NCBI RefSeq assembly: GCF_006538745.1 | Contig: NZ_BJLR01000028.1 | Location: 60,378 to 124,377 of the forward strand | Origin: Cellulomonas cellasea | GTDB lineage: Bacteria; Actinomycetota; Actinomycetes; Actinomycetales; Cellulomonadaceae | DNA: 64,000 nt | Reading direction: 5' to 3' | In this document: piece by piece, positions 32,323 to 41,381 of the stretch | Layout: every line of letters starts with the position of its first letter | Numbering within the stretch: the stretch's first letter is position 1 | Translations under genes and position numbers: made by a program | Notes under the pieces: generated by a model | Seen by the model: the letters and a program-made list of their open reading frames with translations, nothing else | Database searches by the model: none | What the model was told of the DNA's origin: nothing

Positions 32323-33271
32323 GACCCCCGCCCCCACCGTGCCGACGGTGCCCGCCGCGAGCCGCAAGGCGCAGGTCGCGCGCGACCTCGCCGACGTCCC
32401 GCACGCCCCCGGCGCGCCGAAGCCCGACGCGATCCTCGTCGCCGAGGACGTCACGCGGACGTTCGGCGGCATGACGGCCGTCGACGTCGACCACGTCGAG
32501 GTCCAGCGCGGCGCCATCACGGCGCTGATCGGGCCCAACGGCGCCGGCAAGACGACGCTGTTCAACCTGTTGACCGGCTTCGACCGGCCCAACACCGGCA
32601 CCTGGAGCTTCGAGGGCCGGTCCCTCGGGCGCGTGCCCGCGGGCAAGGTCGCGCGGGCCGGCATGGTGCGCACGTTCCAGCTCACCAAGGCGCTCTCGCG
32701 CATGACGGTGATCGAGAACATGCGCCTCGGCGCGACGCACCAGCCCGGCGAGAACCTCCTCACCGCGCTCGTGCCGCCGCTGTGGCGCAGCCGCGAGGCC
32801 GAGATCACGGCGCAGGCCGAGGAGCTGCTCGCGCGCTTCAAGCTGCTCGAGAAGAAGGACGACTTCGCCGGCTCGCTCTCAGGCGGTCAGCGCAAGCTCC
32901 TCGAGATGGCGCGCGCACTCATGACGAAGCCGACGATGGTCATGCTCGACGAGCCGATGGCCGGCGTGAACCCCGCGCTCACGCAGTCGCTGCTCGGGCA
33001 CATCCAGGCGCTGCGCGACGAGGGCACCACGGTGCTGTTCGTCGAGCACGACATGCACATGGTCCGTCACATCTCCGACTGGGTCGTGGTCATGGCTGAG
33101 GGGCGCATCGTCGCCGAGGGGCCGCCCGAGACCGTCATGCAGAACCAGGCCGTCGTCGACGCGTACCTGGGAGCCCACCACGACACGGACCTCGGGGACG
33201 ACAGCCTGCTCACCGACGACGTGGCCGAGCAGCTCGAGGCCGAGGCCCTCGTCGAGAAGGAGCAGCGATGA
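32312..33271 (+). CDS. livG: Branched-chain amino acid ABC ATPase LivG
   Basis: A 319-aa cytoplasmic ATPase. Walker A is LIGPNGAGKTTLFNLLTGFD near residue 75, the signature motif is LSGGQRKLLEMARALM, and Walker B is TMVMLDEPMAGVNPALTQ. The LivG-type end VMQNQAVVDAYLGAHH is present with a C-terminal acidic extension. An extra N-terminal stretch of about 40 residues precedes the domain. It overlaps livF by 4 nt. Confidence 0.92.
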   Translation: MSAETPAPTVPTVPAASRKAQVARDLADVPHAPGAPKPDAILVAEDVTRTFGGMTAVDVDHVEVQRGAITALIGPNGAGKTTLFNLLTGFDRPNTGTWSFEGRSLGRVPAGKVARAGMVRTFQLTKALSRMTVIENMRLGATHQPGENLLTALVPPLWRSREAEITAQAEELLARFKLLEKKDDFAGSLSGGQRKLLEMARALMTKPTMVMLDEPMAGVNPALTQSLLGHIQALRDEGTTVLFVEHDMHMVRHISDWVVVMAEGRIVAEGPPETVMQNQAVVDAYLGAHHDTDLGDDSLLTDDVAEQLEAEALVEKEQR

Positions 33272-34128
33272 CCGCCCAGCCGAGCCCGAGCGCCACGCGG
33301 GACGACCTGCACCGGGGAGCCCCGGCCGGCGAGCCGCTCCTGGCCGCCACCGACCTGATCGCCGGGTACCTGCCGGGCGTCGACATCCTCAACGGGTGCA
33401 ACCTCGTGTGCCACCCCGGCGAGCTCGTCGGCATCATCGGCCCGAACGGCGCCGGGAAGTCGACGCTCCTCAAGGCCCTCTTCGGCCTCGTCACGATCCG
33501 CTCCGGCTCCGTGACGCTCCAGGGCGAGGACATCACCAACCACCGGGCCGACTCGCTCGTGCGCCGCGGCGTCGGCTTCGTGCCGCAGAACAACAACGTG
33601 TTCCCCTCGCTGTCCATCGAGGAGAACCTGCAGATGGGCGTGTTCCAGGCGCCCAAGACGTTCAACGAGCGGTTCGAGTTCATCGTCGACCTGTTCCCGA
33701 CGCTCGGGGAGCGGCGCAAGCAGAGCGCCGGTTCGCTGTCCGGCGGCGAGCGGCAGATGGTCGCCATGGCGCGGGCGCTCATGATGAACCCGTCGGTCCT
33801 GCTGCTCGACGAGCCGTCCGCCGGCCTGTCCCCCGTGCGCCAGGACGAGACGTTCCTGCGCACCCGGCGCATCAACAAGGCCGGCGTCTCGGTCGTGATC
33901 GTCGAGCAGAACGCCCGGCGTGCGCTGCAGATCTGCGACCGCGCGTACGTGCTCGACCAGGGCCGCAACGCCTACTCGGGCCCGGGCCGCCAGCTCATGA
34001 ACGACCCCAAGGTCATCGAGCTGTACCTCGGGACGCTCGCGACGGACGTCGAGAGCGCCGCGGGCAAGGCTGCGGACGGGCCGGCCGTCTCGACGGCCAA
34101 GCCGCTCGGCGGTGACCCGGCGCTCTGA
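33268..34128 (+). CDS. livF: Branched-chain amino acid ABC ATPase LivF
   Basis: A 286-aa cytoplasmic ATPase. It has Walker A IIGPNGAGKSTLLKALFGLV, the LivF motif GVGFVPQNNNVFPSLSIEEN, signature LSGGERQMVAMARALM, Walker B VLLLDEPSAGLSPV and the H-loop replaced by the family's typical VIVEQNARRAL. A short C-terminal tail follows LMNDPKVIELYLG. Last gene of the operon, followed by a strong hairpin. Confidence 0.92.
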   Translation: MTAQPSPSATRDDLHRGAPAGEPLLAATDLIAGYLPGVDILNGCNLVCHPGELVGIIGPNGAGKSTLLKALFGLVTIRSGSVTLQGEDITNHRADSLVRRGVGFVPQNNNVFPSLSIEENLQMGVFQAPKTFNERFEFIVDLFPTLGERRKQSAGSLSGGERQMVAMARALMMNPSVLLLDEPSAGLSPVRQDETFLRTRRINKAGVSVVIVEQNARRALQICDRAYVLDQGRNAYSGPGRQLMNDPKVIELYLGTLATDVESAAGKAADGPAVSTAKPLGGDPAL

Positions 34129-34147
34129 CGCCCGGGCGCGGGACGCG

Positions 34148-34182
34148 ACGAAGGGCCGGGGTCGACGACCCCGGCCCTTCGT
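34148..34182 (+). terminator. Terminator of livHMGF
   Basis: Nearly perfect 17-bp palindromic stem ACGAAGGGCCGGGGTCG/CGACCCCGGCCCTTCGT around 34165, 20 nt past the livF stop. Confidence 0.7.
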
Positions 34183-34410
34183 GCTGCCCGGTGGAGGTCG
34201 CTCTGCGCCGAGCGTGCGCTGCATGCGGGCTGCGTCTGAGCGGCGTTGCGAGCGGCCCGCGGAACCGCCGCTCCGGGTTGCACGAGCTGCTGAGGGCCGC
34301 GTGCATCGTCCCGTCACGGGTGCGCCGGGGTTCACCGCGGCGCAGCAGGGCCACTCGGCGCGAGCGGCGCAGTCGGCGCTGTGGACGTCGGATCCGTGAC
34401 GTGCCCCGGA

Positions 34411-34462
34411 CACGGCGAAGGGCCCGGTGAGTGACTCCCCCACCGGGCCCTCGTGTGCCGTG
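34411..34462 (-). terminator. Distal hairpin downstream of livK
   Basis: Inverted repeat with arms 34411-34429 and 34441-34462 (CACGGCGAAGGGCCCGGTG with CACCGGGCCCTCGTGTGCCGTG), imperfect near the base. Confidence 0.5.
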
Positions 34463-34467
34463 CGGAC

Positions 34468-34501
34468 CGCCCGGTGACGCCCTCGCGGACGTCACCGGGC
34501 G
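34468..34501 (-). terminator. Proximal hairpin downstream of livK
   Basis: Perfect 12-bp stem CGCCCGGTGACG/CGTCACCGGGCG, 7 nt past the livK stop codon. Confidence 0.65.
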
Positions 34502-34507
34502 TTCAGG

Positions 34508-35770
34508 TCAGAGCTCGCCGAACTCCGCCTTGATCCACGTGTACTTGTTGTCCTCGCCGTACTTGTAGATGCCGATGAAGGCCGAGGACGGGTCGTTGTC
34601 GTCGTTGAACGGACCGGCACCGGAGACCGCCTTGTAGGTGATCTCGTCGCCCGCCTCGAGCGCCTCGACGCCCTCCTCGAACGTCGACACCTCGGTGCCG
34701 CCGTTCGCACCGGACACGGCCGCGAGGTTCGCCTGGATGGTCTTGCCGTCCGTGCCGCCGCCCTTGACCGCGGCGAGGGCCGCCAGGATGGTCGCGTCGT
34801 AGGACTCCGCCGCGTACGAGAAGTCCTTGAGCTCCGGGTCGACCTCCTTGAGGCGGGTCTGGAACGCGTCGTCCGGGAAGGCGCCGGGCAGCGTGCCCTG
34901 CACCCCGGTCAGCGTGCCGGGCTCGAGGTCCGCGCTGTAGTCCGACAGGTTGCCGTCGACGAAGTACAGCTTCGAGGTGTCGAAGCCCTGCGCCTTGAGC
35001 TCGGGGACGATGAGCTTCGTCTGCTCGAACGCGATGATCGCGAGCGCGTCGGGCTTCGCGGCGAGCGCGTTGCTGACGATCGTCGAGTAGTTCTGCTCCG
35101 TCGGGTCGAACTCCTCGCCGGCGTTGCCGTAGACGAACGAGCCGCCCGCGTCCTCGACCGTGGCCTTGAGGACGTCACGCAGCGACGTGCCGTAGTCCTC
35201 GTTGAACACGAGGGCGCCGACGTTGGTGTGGCCGTCGCCGAGGATCAGGTTCCCGAGCGCCGCACCCTGCATCAGGTCCGAGGGCGCCGTGCGGAAGTAG
35301 AACGGGTCGCGGCCCGAGAGGTCGGTCGCCGTGTTGGCCGGCGAGATCTGCACGACCTCGGCGTTCGTGATGTCGTCCACGACGTTGCGCGTCACCGACG
35401 ACGACGCGGCGCCGATGATGACCTGGACGCCCTTGCCGAGGAGGTCCGTCACGGACTGCGTGGCGACCTCGGCGTGGTCGGCGTCGGAGGAGTCCGCGTG
35501 CTCGACGGTGACGTCGTTGCCCAGGACACCGCCGGCCTCGTTGATCTCCTCGACCGCGAGGTTCACACCGGCGATCTCCGGCGGGCCGAGGAACGCGAGC
35601 GAACCGGTCTGCGGGAGGAGGGTGCCGATCACGAGTGCGTCGGTGCTCCCGGCGGCGCGCGTCTCCGACGGCTCCTCCGAGGTTCCCGAGTCGGAGGAGG
35701 AGCAGGCGGTCAGAGCAAGGGCGAGCGCGCCGGCAACAGCAAAGGCGCGGAGCCCGGTCGATCGAGTCAT
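34508..35770 (-). CDS. livK: Branched-chain amino acid-binding lipoprotein (LivK/LivJ-like)
   Basis: A 420-aa extracellular lipoprotein, the likely substrate receptor for the LivHMGF transporter encoded convergently next door. The signal peptide (LRAFAVAGALALALTACSSS) has a lipobox LTAC with Cys near residue 23. The mature part is a Peripla_BP_6 receptor: LVIGTLLPQTGSLAFLGPPE, AGVNLAVEEINEAGGVLGND, VIIGAASSSVTRNVVDDITN. The ATG at 35770 begins directly at the signal peptide. The leader contains an 18-nt palindrome. Confidence 0.92.
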   Translation of the reverse strand: MTRSTGLRAFAVAGALALALTACSSSDSGTSEEPSETRAAGSTDALVIGTLLPQTGSLAFLGPPEIAGVNLAVEEINEAGGVLGNDVTVEHADSSDADHAEVATQSVTDLLGKGVQVIIGAASSSVTRNVVDDITNAEVVQISPANTATDLSGRDPFYFRTAPSDLMQGAALGNLILGDGHTNVGALVFNEDYGTSLRDVLKATVEDAGGSFVYGNAGEEFDPTEQNYSTIVSNALAAKPDALAIIAFEQTKLIVPELKAQGFDTSKLYFVDGNLSDYSADLEPGTLTGVQGTLPGAFPDDAFQTRLKEVDPELKDFSYAAESYDATILAALAAVKGGGTDGKTIQANLAAVSGANGGTEVSTFEEGVEALEAGDEITYKAVSGAGPFNDDNDPSSAFIGIYKYGEDNKYTWIKAEFGEL

Positions 35771-35797
35771 ACGAGGTACCCCTTCGGTCACGGTCCT

Positions 35798-35815
35798 CTC
35801 GGCACGAGTGCCGAG
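35798..35815 (-). repeat. 18-nt palindrome in the livK leader
   Basis: CTCGGCACGAGTGCCGAG (near-perfect 2-fold symmetry) lies 28-45 nt upstream of the livK ATG. It could bind a dimeric repressor or form an RNA hairpin. Confidence 0.4.
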
Positions 35816-35923
35816 GGTCGAACTGTGCGGGAAAGGTACCCATCCTTTGTGTCCACGATGTGACTTGCACCGTCTCGGCCGATCTTGTTGCCGAGTTGTA
35901 ACCAAGGACACGGGCGTGGAAAA

Positions 35924-35952
35924 GGCCCGGAACCGGCGAACCGGTCCGGGCC
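35924..35952 (-). terminator. Rho-independent terminator of pdtaR
   Basis: On the minus strand GGCCCGGACCGG-TTCG-CCGGTTCCGGGCC is followed by TTTTCC. This is the only hairpin of the window with a clear T-tract; it lies 15 nt past the stop at 35967. Confidence 0.75.
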
Positions 35953-35966
35953 CTCACCCGATCGGG

Positions 35967-36671
35967 TCAGTCGCTGCCGCCGCCGACCTGCTCGATCACG
36001 GCGTCGGCGACCTCGCGCATCGTCAGGCGGCGGTCCATCGACGTCTTCTGGATCCAGCGGAACGACTCCGGCTCCGTCAGGCCCATCTTCGTCATGAGCA
36101 GGCCCTTCGCCCGGTCCACGCGCTTGCGCGTCTCGAACCGCTCGGCGAGGTCGGCGACCTCGGACTCGAGCGCGGTGATCTGCGCGTACCGGGAGATCGC
36201 GATCTCGACGGCCGGGAGCAGGTCCGCGGGCGAGAACGGCTTCACGACGTACGCCATCGCGCCGGCGTCGCGCGCCCGCTCGACGAGCTCGGTCTGGGAG
36301 AACGCGGTGAGCAGGACGACCGGCGCGAGGTGCGCCTTGCCGATCCGCTCCGCCGCGGAGATGCCGTCGAGCACGGGCATCTTGACGTCCATGACGACGA
36401 CGTCCGGCTTGAGCTCCGTCGCGAGCTCGACCGCACGCTCGCCGTCGCCCGCCTCTCCGACGACGTCGAAGCCCGCCTCGCGCAGCGTCTCGACGACGTC
36501 CATGCGGATCAGCGCCTCGTCCTCCGCGACGACCGCGCGGCGTGCCGGACGCGCCGGCGCCTGGTCCTGCGGCTCGGGGACCGGGTTCGGGTCGCCCGAG
36601 GCGGTCAGGTCGAGAGCGTTGGCCGACTCGTCGGTGGAAGGCATGCTCGGCTTCGCGTCCTTGGTGCTCAC
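35967..36671 (-). CDS. pdtaR: ANTAR-domain response regulator (PdtaR-like)
   Basis: A 234-aa two-domain regulator. After a ~45-residue variable N-terminus, the receiver domain has RRAVVAEDEALIRMDVVETL and the phospho-acceptor region DVVVMDVKMPVLDG, then LLTAFSQTELVERA and YVVKPF. The C-terminal ANTAR RNA-binding domain is RVDRAKGLLMTKMGLTEPES with the final REVADAVIEQ. ANTAR proteins act by antitermination on nascent RNA; in mycobacteria PdtaR is phosphorylated by PdtaS. TAGGCT 7 nt before the GTG at 36671 suggests a leaderless mRNA. No kinase gene is adjacent. Confidence 0.92.
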   Translation of the reverse strand: MSTKDAKPSMPSTDESANALDLTASGDPNPVPEPQDQAPARPARRAVVAEDEALIRMDVVETLREAGFDVVGEAGDGERAVELATELKPDVVVMDVKMPVLDGISAAERIGKAHLAPVVLLTAFSQTELVERARDAGAMAYVVKPFSPADLLPAVEIAISRYAQITALESEVADLAERFETRKRVDRAKGLLMTKMGLTEPESFRWIQKTSMDRRLTMREVADAVIEQVGGGSD

Positions 36672-36678
36672 GGCGCAC

Positions 36679-36684
36679 AGCCTA
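36679..36684 (-). promoter_or_regulatory. -10 element of pdtaR, leaderless type
   Basis: TAGGCT on the minus strand ends 7 nt before the GTG at 36671. Confidence 0.45.
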
Positions 36685-36755
36685 ATGCCGGAACCGCTGC
36701 TTGGGGCACGAGGGGCGCGTCTCGGTCCTCACGGGTCGCGGTACCCTGCTGCCCG

Positions 36756-36829
36756 GCCCCGATAGCCCAATCGGCAGAGGCGTTCGGCTCAAACCCGATC
36801 CAGTGTGGGTTCGAATCCCACTCGGGGCA
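36756..36829 (+). tRNA. tRNA with anticodon CAA (tRNA-Leu by the code)
   Basis: A 74-nt cloverleaf. The acceptor stem is GCCCCGA/TCGGGGC with discriminator A. The D-arm is GCC-AATCGGCAGA-GGC, the anticodon stem TTCGG/CCGAT has a terminal T-T mismatch, and the loop is CTCAAAC. A 5-nt variable loop and the T-arm GTGGG-TTCGAAT-CCCAC follow. Positions 34-36 read CAA, leucine codon UUG. The variable loop is short (class I) whereas leucine tRNAs normally carry a long variable arm. CCA is not fully encoded. A tyrosine integrase starts 87 nt downstream, so the 3' end is the probable attachment site. Confidence 0.88.
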
Positions 36830-36904
36830 CCGCGTTTGTGCAGGTCAGACCCTGTGGATAACTTGCTCGCCCCCACAGAGCGGCTTTTCTGCCCCCACGG
36901 GTGC

Positions 36905-36910
36905 GAGAAT
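36905..36910 (+). promoter_or_regulatory. -10-like element of the integrase gene, leaderless type
   Basis: GAGAAT ends 6 nt before the GTG at 36917. This spacing matches the leaderless genes of the chromosome part. Confidence 0.35.
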
Positions 36911-36916
36911 CGTGGT

Positions 36917-38080
36917 GTGGCGGCGGTCGAGACGCGCAAGCGGCGGGACGGCACGAAGGCCTACCGCGTCTTCTGGCGGGACCCCTCGGACGGGTCTCGG
37001 CGCAGCATGACGTTCGACGACGCCGGCCAGGCCGAGAGGGCCGCGGCGCTGCTGAATGCGAACGGTCAGCACCTGAGCCTGGCGCTCGATGTGGCGAAGG
37101 CCATCACCCAGGACGGGCCGACCGTCGATGACATCGTCGAGGAGCACATCGGCCTGCTTATGCGGGTCGGAGACGACACCCGCGCGGGATACCGGCTCCG
37201 CGCTCGCGATCACATCAGCCCGCACATCGGACAGCTGCGCGTTGCCGGAGTCACCTGGCAACAGGTGACCCGCTGGGTTCAGGTCCTGCGGGAGAAGCGC
37301 CTGTCCCCCAAGACGATCGCCAACGTGCACGGTCTGCTGTCCGCCGCCATGAACACGGCCGTCCGGCTCGGGTACCGCAGGGACAACCCGTGCAGCGCGG
37401 TCCGGTTACCCCGTGCACAGCGCGGTGGCGACGAGATGATCGTCCTCGAGCCGCTCGAGCTGGACCTCATCCTCGACAACCTCACGCCGCACTACCGACC
37501 GTTCATCATCACCCTGGTCGGCACAGGCATGCGGTTCGGTGAGGCGACGGCGCTCCAGGTGTCCGACCTCGCGCTCGACGCCCATCCCCCGCCGATCCGC
37601 GTCAATAAGGCGTGGAAGCAGGACGGCGAGCGCCGCCCATACGTGGGGGCGCCGAAGTCCGCCCGGTCCCGCCGGACGATCTCGCTGTCACCTGGCCTGG
37701 CGGGGATGCTGCGCACGACGACCGCGGGACGACGACCGGACGACCTAGTGTTCCCGAACGCCGCGGGGCGTCCGATCCGCAACAACACGTTCTGGGCGAC
37801 GCACTGGCTGCCGGCCATCGAGAAGGCGCAAGGCTCGGGGGACGAGGCAGCCGTCCGGCTCACGAAGCGCCCCCGCATCCACGACCTCCGTCACACGCAC
37901 GCCAGCTGGATGCTCGCGGCCGGGATGGACATGTTCAGCTTGTCGCGCCGGCTCGGGCACGAGACCTACGCGACGACGGACAACCGCTACAGCCACCTCA
38001 TGCCCGCTCAGCAGGTGGCTGCGGCACAGGTCGCTGCGGCCGCCATGAGCGCCCTCCGACTGCGACGACCGGAGGCATGA
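36917..38080 (+). CDS. Tyrosine recombinase / integrase of a tRNA-targeted element
   Basis: A 387-aa tyrosine integrase. An N-terminal AP2-like arm-binding part (KRRDGTKAYRVFWRDPSDGS) and a SAM-like core-binding domain (SPKTIANVHGLLSAAMNTAV) precede the catalytic domain. The catalytic set is Arg in GTGMRFGEATAL near 203, HxxR in HDLRHTHASWML near 321, the GHE histidine near 347, and the nucleophile Tyr in TTDNRYSHLM near 357. The frame stays open upstream through the tRNA, but the GTG at 36917 is the sensible start. It is located to integrate an element into the adjacent tRNA 3' end. Confidence 0.92.
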   Translation: MAAVETRKRRDGTKAYRVFWRDPSDGSRRSMTFDDAGQAERAAALLNANGQHLSLALDVAKAITQDGPTVDDIVEEHIGLLMRVGDDTRAGYRLRARDHISPHIGQLRVAGVTWQQVTRWVQVLREKRLSPKTIANVHGLLSAAMNTAVRLGYRRDNPCSAVRLPRAQRGGDEMIVLEPLELDLILDNLTPHYRPFIITLVGTGMRFGEATALQVSDLALDAHPPPIRVNKAWKQDGERRPYVGAPKSARSRRTISLSPGLAGMLRTTTAGRRPDDLVFPNAAGRPIRNNTFWATHWLPAIEKAQGSGDEAAVRLTKRPRIHDLRHTHASWMLAAGMDMFSLSRRLGHETYATTDNRYSHLMPAQQVAAAQVAAAAMSALRLRRPEA

Positions 38081-38513
38081 GAGCCGACCGTCGGATGCCG
38101 CCGCGCTCTCGTGGCGCCGAGCGCTCACGCTTCAGCCGACAGACGACCACGGACTGACGAACCGCAACGGTCGCGGCAGTGGGCCAGCTCTGGAGAGAAC
38201 CAACTGCGGTGCGAGAAGCCAAACGTCGGTCGAAACGGAGGCGACGTAGCGGCCCGTGCGTCCATGTGCTCCCCGGCACCTCCTCGTCCTGGTCAGGTAC
38301 ACCGTCAGCGCAGGTGACCAGCCCGCAAGGATGTGCGGCGACGGTGTGCTCAACTCCCCCGGAGTCGGAGCCTTCACCCGGGGCTCCACTTCGATCGTCC
38401 ATCGGTCGCGCCCATGCCGCTTCAGGACACGGCGCGCAGTCATCCTCAGCGCGTTTAAGTGCTGCATAGCGATGCTCGTTCGGCCGAGCGGCGAGGACCC
38501 GACGCAGAGAGGC
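38081..38513 (+). other. Intergenic stretch between integrase and CHAT operon
   Basis: About 430 bp without a supportable gene. Open frames exist on both strands but lack a ribosome binding site, a leaderless -10 or recognisable motifs. Mixed composition suggests remnants of element DNA. No copy of the tRNA 3' end was seen here. Confidence 0.4.
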
Positions 38514-41381
38514 CTAGCAACCGACGTACGCGAACGCCGCCCAGTCCTGCGTGTCATGGAATGGGCGGACGTCGAGGCCGACATGCCTTAGCCCATCGAG
38601 GAGCGGGCCGCGGGCCACGGCGCTCACCTGTCGCTCAACGAGGCGCTCTACCTCGCGCCGGGTGGCATTCCGCAGCCAGAGCTGGGCGTCATGGAAGGCC
38701 GAGACAGGGTCGGGGTCCTCCCTTGGCCACTCGGCGTAGAGTCGGATGCTCAGGACAGCCGCGGCGACGTCCCACACCGGCCACTGAGCGGCGATCACGC
38801 CTGCAGCGCCGGCCTGGACGAGTCCGGTCGGCAAGCTGACGTACTCGTCGGGCGCCTGTTCGCCGACCACCGCGGTGTCACACGCCGACAGCACGCACAG
38901 CCGCATCCTGGACACGCGGTGGTGCAGGAGGTCGCCCAGCGTGAGCTGCTCGTCGCCGGCGAGCAGAAGGGCACTCCGGAGCGGGTCTGCGCGGTCAGTG
39001 AGCCCGTGACAGGCGAAGTGCGCGACATCGTGGAGCGAGAGCGAGCCGCGGACGGCGTCACGCGTCGCTTGCGAGCCTCGAAGCACCGTCGTGCGGCTGA
39101 AGGCCGCGCGTGCGCCATCGACCTCGGCGGCCGCAGATGCCAAAGGCTCCACCCCGGACGACTCTGGATCTCCTACGAGGACGGCGGAGCGCGCGGTGCT
39201 GCTCGCGGCGACCGCCGAGGCGCCCGCCAACGCCGCCGCACTTGGCGCGTAGCACCAGGCGAGCGCGTCCACGGCGGTTCGTTCACCAGTGGACAGTCGC
39301 GCAGCACTGACAGGGAGCAGGTTGAGCCACCCAGGGAGAAGCAGGACCGCGCGGGTGACGTGTCGCTCCGCCAGAACCGCGCAGAGGCGCGTCATGAATG
39401 CAGCTCCCATCCAGCGGGTCAGCGTGTCAAGCGCATCGGCCCAGCGCTTCTCGACGTCCGCCACGTCATCAAGCACGCCATGCTCGCCGCGCAGACTCGC
39501 CAAAGCCCCCAGGTACTCGGACGCTAGCCGCTCCACCGTCGCGTGTTTCAACTTTGGAAGGTCAAGGACGTCGACAGAGCCGTCACCGGAGACGATCAGC
39601 AGAGCGGAGCCGAAGTCGGTCACACAGCCGTACACCAGGGGCGCAGCACCGGCTGCACGCCGGATGGTTGCACCGTCGACCGGCCGAGCGAAGTCCTCGA
39701 ACCCCTCCACCTCCCGGATGCTGCGAGTCAGTGCATCAAGCCGACCACGGTGTGCCCGGATTTCGGCAACAGCTCGTTCCGGCTGGGGGCCGGTGAGGCG
39801 GTGGCTTGCGGCCCGGAGCTCGCGCGCGGTCGATGCGTAGGCGCTCGCCAGCTGCAACGACCCCGAGGCGGCGAGGTCATCGACGGCGGCCACATCCAGC
39901 TTCAGCGCGTCGGCGACTGCCCTCGCTCGGCCCTGCTCGATTACCAGGACGGCATCTTCCGGGTGCCCGGTCCGGACTAACGCGAGGGCGGCAAGTTGCA
40001 CCGCATGTGCACCCCGCCGGAGGAGTCGGTGACGCGATGACGAGCCGGTGGACAACACGTCAGCCTGATCGAGAGCTAGCAACGCTCGTCGCAGCGCGCC
40101 GGCGGCGAGGTCGGGGCGCCCCGTACTGAGGTGGTGCTCCCCGAGGAGCACGCCCATCGCGAGAACGAGCCCCGGATCCTGGACCTCCTCGATCTCGGAG
40201 AGCGCCGCTGCGAGCGTCGCCAACCCGGACTCCGTGGCGCGAGCGTCATGCGTGCGCCGGCCAAGTGTCAGCAGGGCGGTCCCCAGATTGGCCTTGCTCT
40301 CCACGCGCAGCGTGTGCTCCCCGAGCGACCCGGCCTCGACCACCTCCTCATGCAGCCGGATCGCGGCCCGGAGATCGGCGACATCCCCCATCGCTTCAAA
40401 CCGCCGGGCCAGCACCTTGGCCAGGTTCGCGCTCTGCTTCAACGCCTCCGCGGGCCGGCCGGCGAGGAGGTCGAGCGCGGCAGTGAGCTGCTCACACGCC
40501 TCCTCCAAGCTCTCGACCCCTCCGGTCACTTCGTACTCAGCCCGCAGGGCGTTTGCGTAGTTTGCGCGCGCGAGTGCAGCGACGTTCGGCGTCAGGTCGC
40601 CGTGCGTCAGAAGCTGCTGGTAATCGGCGAGAGCCCGATGGAGGTAGCGCACCTCATCGGACCATTCGAACGCGAGGCGGCATGCGCGGCTCGAGACCAG
40701 CAGGATGTCCGCTTCAAACGTGCTCGAGGGATCGGCGCTGGGGAGCAGGTCGTCCGCCGCCCGCAGGATCCGGTCGAGCGCGGCCTGGTCACCCTGCTCG
40801 GCGCGAAGAAACAAGGGGTTGCACAGATTGAGCTGGCGCTGTGTCCACTCGGCCGAGCCCGGCGACGCTGCCTGCATCGCCCGCTCAAGGAGCGAGATGC
40901 TCGCATCGCGCGCTTCGGCGCCACCCGTCGCCTGAGCCTGCCGGAACAGAGCCGAACCCAGCGAGCTGTGGATCACCGGGCTGCGGGAACTGAAGTCACC
41001 CTCGACGCCGCGGGCGGTGACAAGGCAGTCGATCGCTTCGGCGAGATCTGACATCTGGGCGTGCCGTTCGAAGGAGCGCAGAAGCGCCGTTCCTAGGTTG
41101 ACGAGGAGCGGCACCGCGCTCCACGAGCCCGTTCCGCACGAAGCGACACCCCTGCGCAGTATCACGATCGCGCGCTGAAGGTCGGCGTCGTCGTCCGCGC
41201 GCTCGTACCGGTGGGCTCGAACGAGCGCAACGTCGAGACACACGTCGGGGACTGCCACCGCGTCGACCCGCGCCAGCAGGGCTTCTCCCTCCTCGATGAG
41301 GCCCTCGAGCGGGTCGTCCGAGTCGAGCGCGTGCCGGATACGAGATCGGTAGTCGGCGGCGTCCGGATTCTGTGGGTTCAT
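38514..41381 (-). CDS. TPR-CHAT protein (caspase-like protease with helical-repeat sensor)
   Basis: A 955-aa protein. Residues ~1-560 are alpha-helical, TPR-like repeats (LLVNLGTALLRSFERHAQMS, ALARANYANALRAEYEVTGG, ESKANLGTALLTLGRRTHDA). The C-terminal ~300 residues form a CHAT (caspase HetF associated with TPRs) domain. The expected dyad is present: His in HDVAHFACHGLTD near 790 and Cys in LCVLSACDTAVVGEQ near 833. CHAT proteins are clan-CD proteases that cleave partner proteins; some bacterial ones activate gasdermins. Its ATG overlaps the stop of the TPR gene by 4 nt. Last gene of a four-gene operon in an integrase-linked island. Confidence 0.88.
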   Translation of the reverse strand: MNPQNPDAADYRSRIRHALDSDDPLEGLIEEGEALLARVDAVAVPDVCLDVALVRAHRYERADDDADLQRAIVILRRGVASCGTGSWSAVPLLVNLGTALLRSFERHAQMSDLAEAIDCLVTARGVEGDFSSRSPVIHSSLGSALFRQAQATGGAEARDASISLLERAMQAASPGSAEWTQRQLNLCNPLFLRAEQGDQAALDRILRAADDLLPSADPSSTFEADILLVSSRACRLAFEWSDEVRYLHRALADYQQLLTHGDLTPNVAALARANYANALRAEYEVTGGVESLEEACEQLTAALDLLAGRPAEALKQSANLAKVLARRFEAMGDVADLRAAIRLHEEVVEAGSLGEHTLRVESKANLGTALLTLGRRTHDARATESGLATLAAALSEIEEVQDPGLVLAMGVLLGEHHLSTGRPDLAAGALRRALLALDQADVLSTGSSSRHRLLRRGAHAVQLAALALVRTGHPEDAVLVIEQGRARAVADALKLDVAAVDDLAASGSLQLASAYASTARELRAASHRLTGPQPERAVAEIRAHRGRLDALTRSIREVEGFEDFARPVDGATIRRAAGAAPLVYGCVTDFGSALLIVSGDGSVDVLDLPKLKHATVERLASEYLGALASLRGEHGVLDDVADVEKRWADALDTLTRWMGAAFMTRLCAVLAERHVTRAVLLLPGWLNLLPVSAARLSTGERTAVDALAWCYAPSAAALAGASAVAASSTARSAVLVGDPESSGVEPLASAAAEVDGARAAFSRTTVLRGSQATRDAVRGSLSLHDVAHFACHGLTDRADPLRSALLLAGDEQLTLGDLLHHRVSRMRLCVLSACDTAVVGEQAPDEYVSLPTGLVQAGAAGVIAAQWPVWDVAAAVLSIRLYAEWPREDPDPVSAFHDAQLWLRNATRREVERLVERQVSAVARGPLLDGLRHVGLDVRPFHDTQDWAAFAYVGC

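Noticed and set aside
36701..36916. N-terminal extension of the integrase
   Set aside because: The frame is open but passes through the tRNA gene; it gives the typical spurious peptide produced by translating a tRNA.
38132..38591. Open frames on both strands between the integrase and the CHAT gene
   Set aside because: No ribosome binding site or leaderless -10, no domain, and mutual antisense overlap.
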